Shown in pieces: positions 57,961 through 64,000 of a DNA stretch of 64,000 nt (positions within the stretch are counted from its first letter, which is position 1; each line of letters opens with the position of its first letter). The DNA comes from Phalacrocorax aristotelis (lineage: Eukaryota > Chordata > Aves > Suliformes > Phalacrocoracidae). The position numbers and the translations under genes were made by a program. The stretch lies in NCBI RefSeq assembly GCF_949628215.1, contig NC_134277.1:1-64000 (forward strand). Direction: 5' to 3'. Under the pieces are notes generated by a model, which worked only from the letters and a program-made list of their open reading frames with translations, did no database searches and was not told the DNA's origin.

Positions 57961-60900
57961 GCTACTCAGTTTGCCCCGCGTGCCTGTATTAAATGCGGCC
58001 CAGCCAAGGCTCGCCATCCCCTGGCAACCCCTAAAAGTCAACAAAATGACCTGACAGCTTCTCCTCTTCCCAGGAGCTAATACCGACTTATTTTCCTCGG
58101 GGATTGACCAGAATACTAAAGATCTCCTTATCTTTCATTTAAAGCTTAGAGGATGGTCACGTTACCACTCAAGTGCTTCTTTGGCACAAATAACTGTCTC
58201 TTTTTGAGGAGTTAAAAAGAGGTCAGCGCTGGAACAAAGCAAGTTTGATCTCTGCCAGCCAAGCTGTAGCTGCTCCTATTCCCACTTACTGGCTGCCGAG
58301 AGCCAGCCCCGGGGAGCCTGTGCAAGCCAAGTGCCAGCCTTCGAATCAGCGAGAGCAGCCCGTCCTCATCTCGCTGACAAAAGGGAAGCTCCCAGGTCAT
58401 GCAGTCTGATTGCCTGCGCAACAAGCGGACAGCTTGATCCGGGTAACGAGCATTCCTCTTGTGCGGTGGTTGCGTTTGCCGTTTTTCCTTTGGTGTTTCT
58501 TTGTACGGAAGCATACGTGGCGGTCAGGTCAGCGACGAGGTGAGCGCAGAGTTACGGTGCCTTGGTCCGAGCATGGCACGTACTAGTACTTTTTGCTTCT
58601 CGCTTGGCTAAGATTTAAGCTTAGATGTCCTTGAAGTCTGGCAAAGCACTGCTGTGCTGCCCCGCTCTCACCTCGCTGCTCTTTCGAGACGTTTAATGCC
58701 AGAATGCAAAAACCTAAGTCATGGAATGTCACCGAGTAGCTCAAAGTCTCAATTAGCAATAAAGCATGTTCTAAAACCAAGAGAGTTTCAATTCTTTAAG
58801 TAGCCAAAAAAACAGAACTCAATAAAATTTTACAGCAAAAAGTTCTGAACATAAAAACGTCACTAAGGTATACTCAGCACCCAAGATCCACCGATACTTT
58901 CCAAAAGCAGTTTAGAATCCATTTGCTCATAGCAACCCATGTGGTAGTCGTGTAAAAACATGATTTTTAAGAGCCAGAGCTTCCGTGTCCCTGCTGCTTA
59001 TTCCTTATTGAAGTCCTAATCCTGGTTCAGTCATAGCTGGTTACTACGGAAATGGTTAAATCAGAGCCCGAACAGTGCGACTTCCCGTAAGAAACAAACA
59101 CAAGGAGCAAAACCACCTCTGAAATTCAATTAAACACCTTGGTTTATGTCCATGCCTCCAAAAATGTATCCAAAATGAAAGGTATTTTTAATACTATCTC
59201 TTTTTTTAATAATTATGCTTATACAGTAGACTAGCACACCTATTTCTTCCCTTCAAATAACCCAAAATGACTCCTAAGTGGCTGTGGTTGGCTGGTTTAA
59301 ATATACCTGTTATCACGATTTCAGAACCCGCGTGTTTGCGTCGCAAACGCGGCTGTTAAGCGGCAAAGACTGGAGAATGTTTCTGGCAGCAAGCTGCTGT
59401 CCCCCGGTGAAACGAGCGGCACCACCATTCCCCTGAGATCAGAACTACAAACTTTTCGTCGAAGAAACTGCTTATGTGCGAATGAGTTTCAATGAGATGC
59501 AGAAAGTTTGAGGGGGAAGAAGTAGGCACACCTGAGCAGGAAGAACAGGACATTTCAAAGCCAGAACATTTTTTTCAGGCAACAAAGAGCTGGAAAAACC
59601 ACGGATAAGCTTCTCCATCCCAATACGGCAGGAACATCACTAACTCCTCTCCCCGTCGGACACTGTCAAAGCCAAATCTAAGCTAAGCAGAACAAGAGCG
59701 TTGGGGGAAGCTGGCGGAACCCCTGCGCACACGTAGTTTACCAGTTCCCTCTAACAGCTTTGCCCAACAGACTCACAAAGAACACCATTTCATGCCAAAT
59801 TTCCTCGGCATCACCCGTTTCGGACAAATTCTTACCATTCTTCTCCGGGCCCTGAGAAGGTTTAAGGTTACATTTCATTCTCCATCCTCACCCCAGGATT
59901 TTTCACGACACCGATCCGATCAGGCCACTGAAGTTCGCATCAGCGCAAGACGCTGCTCCAGCATCGTTACCATATTTGTTAACGACAAACACACGCACGC
60001 GTCGGCGTCGCTCACATTAGGCAATATTAGAGGTGCCCTTGATGGTTGTTAGAGGTGCTCTGCCACTGCCCTCAAATCCGGGGTGTATGACAGGTCCTCT
60101 CTCAACCCCTGGGCCAAGGGTCTCCAGTAACGCTCCCTATTGACGCAAAAGCGTTAGCACGAAGCTTTCCTTCACATGAACTCACCCTCCGCAGCGGGGC
60201 CACGGCGCTGGTGTGAAGACACAGCACGCTGCTACGAAATACCGCTGCAACGCCCCGGTGGGAGCATCGGGGAGCCCCACCGTGCTGGCAGGGAACAGCT
60301 CGCACCTTGAGGGAGGAAGGATGGAGCCGCCGATGCCCAAAAGCATCAAATAATTAACATTTGAGAGGGAAAGCGGTGCTTTCCTGAGGTCTGAGTCTAA
60401 AAATCGCGTCTCCAAAGGAAATAGCAGGACCAGAGCCACCGCCTTAAATGGAGCAAATGCCCATTGGGGACTACTTAACCCCTAGTCTGCAGAGGTGCAG
60501 GACCACCTCGAAATGGCAGGGCGAATGCGCTTGAAGATGGGCCGTAAAGCATCGCTCCCCCACACCCACTAATACACGTACCAGTATTGGCGACGGCAAG
60601 TTTTATGGGTTTTGTAGGCTGCTTTCAGAGCCCTGACGTGTAAGATAAAGCCAGCCCTTCTGAAAGAGCGGCGCTGGCAGAGCAGACCATTACAGCTTGT
60701 TCTAACCGACCACAGAACTTCTTTATTTGAATTTGACAGGTTAATGTGCTCGCAAGAGTCGTCCCATCCCCCAATAAAAGCTGTTGATTTACAGGACACA
60801 ACACTCAGGAATCAGCTGAATTTCTACCAAAAAAGGGGTTTTAACTCGAGGCTTAATTCTGTCTGTGCCAGAGAAACGGTGTGCCTGTTTTAACCCCCAT

Positions 60901-63799
60901 CACGTCTTCTTCATTAAGTCGCATAATTGCTTTCTACTATCCGGGGGGGGGGGGGAAAAAAACCTTTAAAAACCCTTCCTGTTAAGTCATATTCGAGCCA
61001 AGAAGCCACCACTGCCTTTAGTGGACAATGTTCCAGTTACCTGTTCTCCTCTGGGGTGGGAGGGAAGAGAGGGCCAGGCTGGCTCGGGTGGATTTTAGAG
61101 GCGTTTCAGTGAGTTAATGTGTCACCTCTGTTGCTCTCAGATAAAAGCAGAAACAAAACCAAATGCTACACATGGCCAGTTTCATTTCTCCAAGGAAGAA
61201 AAAAAAAGAGTGGGGGAAAAATGAGAGACTACAACTAGGCTTGCGATTGCACACCGAGACCTTGCTGAAACGTTAAAGGTTTGCTGTAGCCAAGAAGCTC
61301 CCCGCATGAATCCTCCCAATCCCGCATATATATATAAAAGAAAGTTAAATCAACTACCCAGAGTTTCGCAAATGTAAATCACAGCTTCGCTCGTGCTAAT
61401 TAACTGGTGCCACTTGAGCGCGAGACAAACCTAACTCTGCGTTTTTGGGAGCTGATGATTAACCTATTTTCTGGAGGTCTCTTTTTTCCTGTTCATAAAT
61501 TAAACAAAAAAGCCCGTCGAAAAGCAATGCCAGCCGGCCGTGCAGTGACATGGCCGCCGCTCCCCAGCTCCCCTGCCATGGATTTTCCTTTGCTTTGTTG
61601 CATCTTTGTTCTCCCAGGCAGAAAGACACTGGGGAAACTTGCTTACTGATGGAGATCGCCAGGACCATCCCATCTTCATCAGGATTATAAATTATTTCCT
61701 TGGAGGCTACAAGGGAACTAACCTTTAAGAGAAAATTCCTCTATAACCAGCAGCCACCTTACACTCGCGTAGCGAAAGGATAGCCTGGCACCACAGAGCC
61801 GCTTGGTCAGGCTGCTTACGACATGTTATTTCAGCAACGAGATTTTAATTTCCCCATCCGTGAAACTGGGATGGCTCAAAACCACCCGAGAGAGGTGCCG
61901 TGTGGTTAGATGAACACACGGGCTTGGCAAATAACTCAACAATTTCATAGATGGTGCAACCCAGGTATTTATCATCCAGCGCTGAAGTAACTGGGCGTCG
62001 CAGGGAGACACAGAGTCAACAACTGCAGTTTCTCTCTTCTGTGAGTCACGCAAGGTCACAGCCACAGGGGATTCTCAAGCCACGCACCAGACTGGCCCAG
62101 AACACCACACTTAACTGAAAAACAAAACAGCTCCTCGCAGAAACACGGACACGAAGCCTCCGTTGATCCTTTCCTTCCCCATACGCAGCAACCCTCCGCC
62201 AGGCAGTGGCGGTCGGCAGGGGAGGGGCAGCGCCGAGCCACCAACGCCCACCGCAAAGCACCGGCCGAGCCTCAGCTAATGTTTCAGGATTGGGTTGAAA
62301 ATTCAGTTCAGGGCCTCATGTTTTTTGGCTAAGGGATGAATATTTTCCCTCAAACTTCATTTCTTTTGTTCATCGAACTGGGCAATAACCAAGGTCTTCG
62401 CCCAGTGCTCTGACCCCAAGTCCTGACCTGCTTCAGACTTGCTTTATGGCAGAACAGCGGAATATTCACTTTTGCGAAGAGCCTGAAACATACGGCAGAA
62501 GGCAAAATAACGTGCTCAAAAGCTGAGCACTGCTTTGGTTTTTTTCAATGAGCGGTCCCCTATATCGGTATGTCTCTATTTTAATTTTTTTTAAAGAGTC
62601 TGACAACCTTTATGAACATTTAATTGTTCCATTCAGACACCACGTGAGATGCTGAAACCCCTGCAGTACCGTAGCAGCACACCAACACTTCAGACGACGG
62701 AGCCAGCAGCAAATACGGCCCTGAGCAAACAGCATGGAAATTTAGCACAAGTACCCGACGTGGGACACGGGAGAGCGTTAAGGGCTCTTCAACAGAGGTC
62801 AGCAAGAACCGCGGCTACTTGGCTCCTTGGGAAATTGCCTGGAGAAAAGCTGAATTCCCCAGCGCCGCAGCGGGAACTGCTGCAGGTACCTCCGGGGAAG
62901 AGCATCGTGGTGTGAATGCTCCCACGGTGACGTCCCCATGGGGAAGAGAAGCAGCAGTGCCTCACCCTACGGAGCGGGATGAGCTCAGATGTACCCACAA
63001 GATGCACGCCACAGCTCCAGTAAGCATGTTTTCCTGTAGCTGGGTCTAATTTCTACCTCTCTGCAACAGCTCTAAGGCAGGAAGGAGAATAACATTGTTT
63101 TATGGGGAAAAAAAAACCAACACGTTCCCCAACACGTTCCCTCAAAAAAAAGGCTAAATGCAGATTTCCTGGCCTTGTCCCCAAATCCCTCGCATGGCCA
63201 CAACCAACCAGAAATTAAATGGGAAGGAAGAAAGGCTCCTCTTCCACCGGCATCGAAGCGTGAGACGGAAGGAAGGAACGAGCACACAGGGATTCCCAAA
63301 CCAAGCACAGCCCGATTAACGCTCAAATCGCGCGGAACAAAACGTTTTACCCGTCCATCTGCTCTATGACCGCGCCGGGTAATCCCGACCGCGCGACATT
63401 TGATGGATTTTGCTGACGAGGTCAATTATATCATCCTCTCACCACCATCTCTTGGAGAGGCAACAGTTAGAGATTGAAAAGCTTTTGTGCCACTGTTACT
63501 AATTGCTGCTGGTTTCGGCACAGGATTCCCCCAGCTCCCCCAGGTCTCAGCAGCTCTGCAGATGCCTGCCCGGCTTGTAGCAAGTTGCCAACCTCCGCGC
63601 TACACTTGATCCACCTGCAACCAACAGCAAGACCGGCCGCCCCTCGAGAGCCGGGGCTCTGGAGCCCTGTCGGAGCAATGCAGGTGGGTGCACTGAAGAA
63701 AAGCCAGTTTGGGGGAGTCCAGCATCTCCCAAGGATGAACAGGAGCGCTGTGCCACAGACAGCACTTGCTGGAAAACCTCCATCTCGAGTGCCTTTAAT
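57961..63799. other. Part of CCDC12 intron 1, nothing further recognised
   Basis: Mostly AT-rich intronic sequence with small CpG-richer spots (about 60180-60320 and 62150-62270). A TATA-like CATATATATATAAAAG lies at about 61324-61339 without any gene next to it. No exon is supported. Confidence 0.45.
60943..60962 (+). repeat. Poly-G/poly-A tract
   Basis: Thirteen G are followed by seven A. Tract length may be inexact in the assembly. Confidence 0.9.
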
Positions 63800-64000
63800 G
63801 GATTCATAGGGGTTGGCAGGGCCCTCTGGAGCTCACCCCGTCCCACCCCCTGCTTGAGCAGGCACCCCCAGAGCAGGGGCACAGGGCCGCGTCCAGGCGG
63901 GGGGTGAATGTCTCCAGGGAAGGGACCCCACAGCCTCTCTGGGCAGCCTGTGCCCCTGCTCTGGCACCCGCACAGGGAAGGGGTTTGTCCTCATGTTCAG
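63800..64000 (-). mobile_element. CR1 LINE, runs off the window
   Basis: GGATTCATAGGGGTTGGCAG starts the reverse-complement 3' end. The following 160 bp are almost identical (about 2 differences by eye) to the copy at 45697. The 5' end lies beyond base 64000. It is sense-oriented with CCDC12. Confidence 0.92.

Larger units (their letters stand above)
49576..64000 (-). other. CCDC12: CCDC12 intron 1, partial
   Basis: It starts at the CTTTCAG acceptor of exon 2 and continues past the window. No sequence resembling the expected first exon (ALRRKERLKALREK-like) or its donor was found, so exon 1 and the promoter are inferred to be outside. Contents recognised are two CR1 copies, an old LINE fragment, short simple repeats and a CpG-rich patch. 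Confidence 0.7.

Noticed and set aside
61324-61339. TATA-box-like CATATATATATAAAAG
   Set aside because: No exon, initiator or other promoter sign nearby. An AT repeat explains it.
1-64000. CRISPR arrays, bacterial operons, tRNA or rRNA genes
   Set aside because: The sequence is vertebrate. The regular short repeats lack CRISPR spacer structure, and I saw no convincing tRNA or rRNA.

Overview
The window reads as bird nuclear DNA. It carries many short CR1 retroposons, all 5'-truncated, with the bird-type ATTCTRTG-like 3' tail and the C-terminal end of the CR1 reverse transcriptase. Other repeats are sparse, and one bird-type solo LTR is probable. The species cannot be told from the sequence. 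Host coding sequence is rare.

The only host gene I can support is CCDC12 (cwf18-family spliceosome protein) on the minus strand. Six coding exons were read by hand at 49505-49575, 38235-38314, 36553-36614, 36418-36452, 35940-36016 and 35564-35643. All have GT-AG introns with matching phases. Together they give 405 nt, i.e. 134 codons plus a stop, and lack only the first coding exon. That exon and the promoter should lie beyond base 64000, so 49576-64000 is best read as CCDC12 intron 1. A poly(A) signal at 34792-34797 probably ends the transcript.

Layout: 1-33 kb holds no recognisable gene. It contains microsatellites, a 19-bp minisatellite interrupted by a CR1 (3.1-4.2 kb), CR1 copies near 6.4, 7.5, 8.9, 13.1, 17.4, 21.2, 27.2, 30.0 and 31.7 kb, the probable solo LTR at about 9.2-10.3 kb, and a second 19-bp array at 31.5 kb. 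33-35 kb is the GC-rich downstream flank and CCDC12 3' UTR. 35.5-49.6 kb holds the CCDC12 exons, with one intronic CR1 at 45.7 kb. 49.6-64 kb is intron 1, with CR1 copies at 50.2 and 63.8 kb, a much older LINE reverse-transcriptase fragment at about 57.4-57.9 kb, and a small CpG-rich patch near 54.3 kb.

I found no new protein system. The observations most worth checking are the CR1 that splits a 19-bp tandem array at a unit boundary, the inverted CR1 pair at 13.1 and 17.4 kb, the deep LINE fossil in CCDC12 intron 1, the paired degenerate 60-bp repeat at 52.6 and 53.9 kb, and the CpG-rich patch with three CACGT(C/G)AC motifs.
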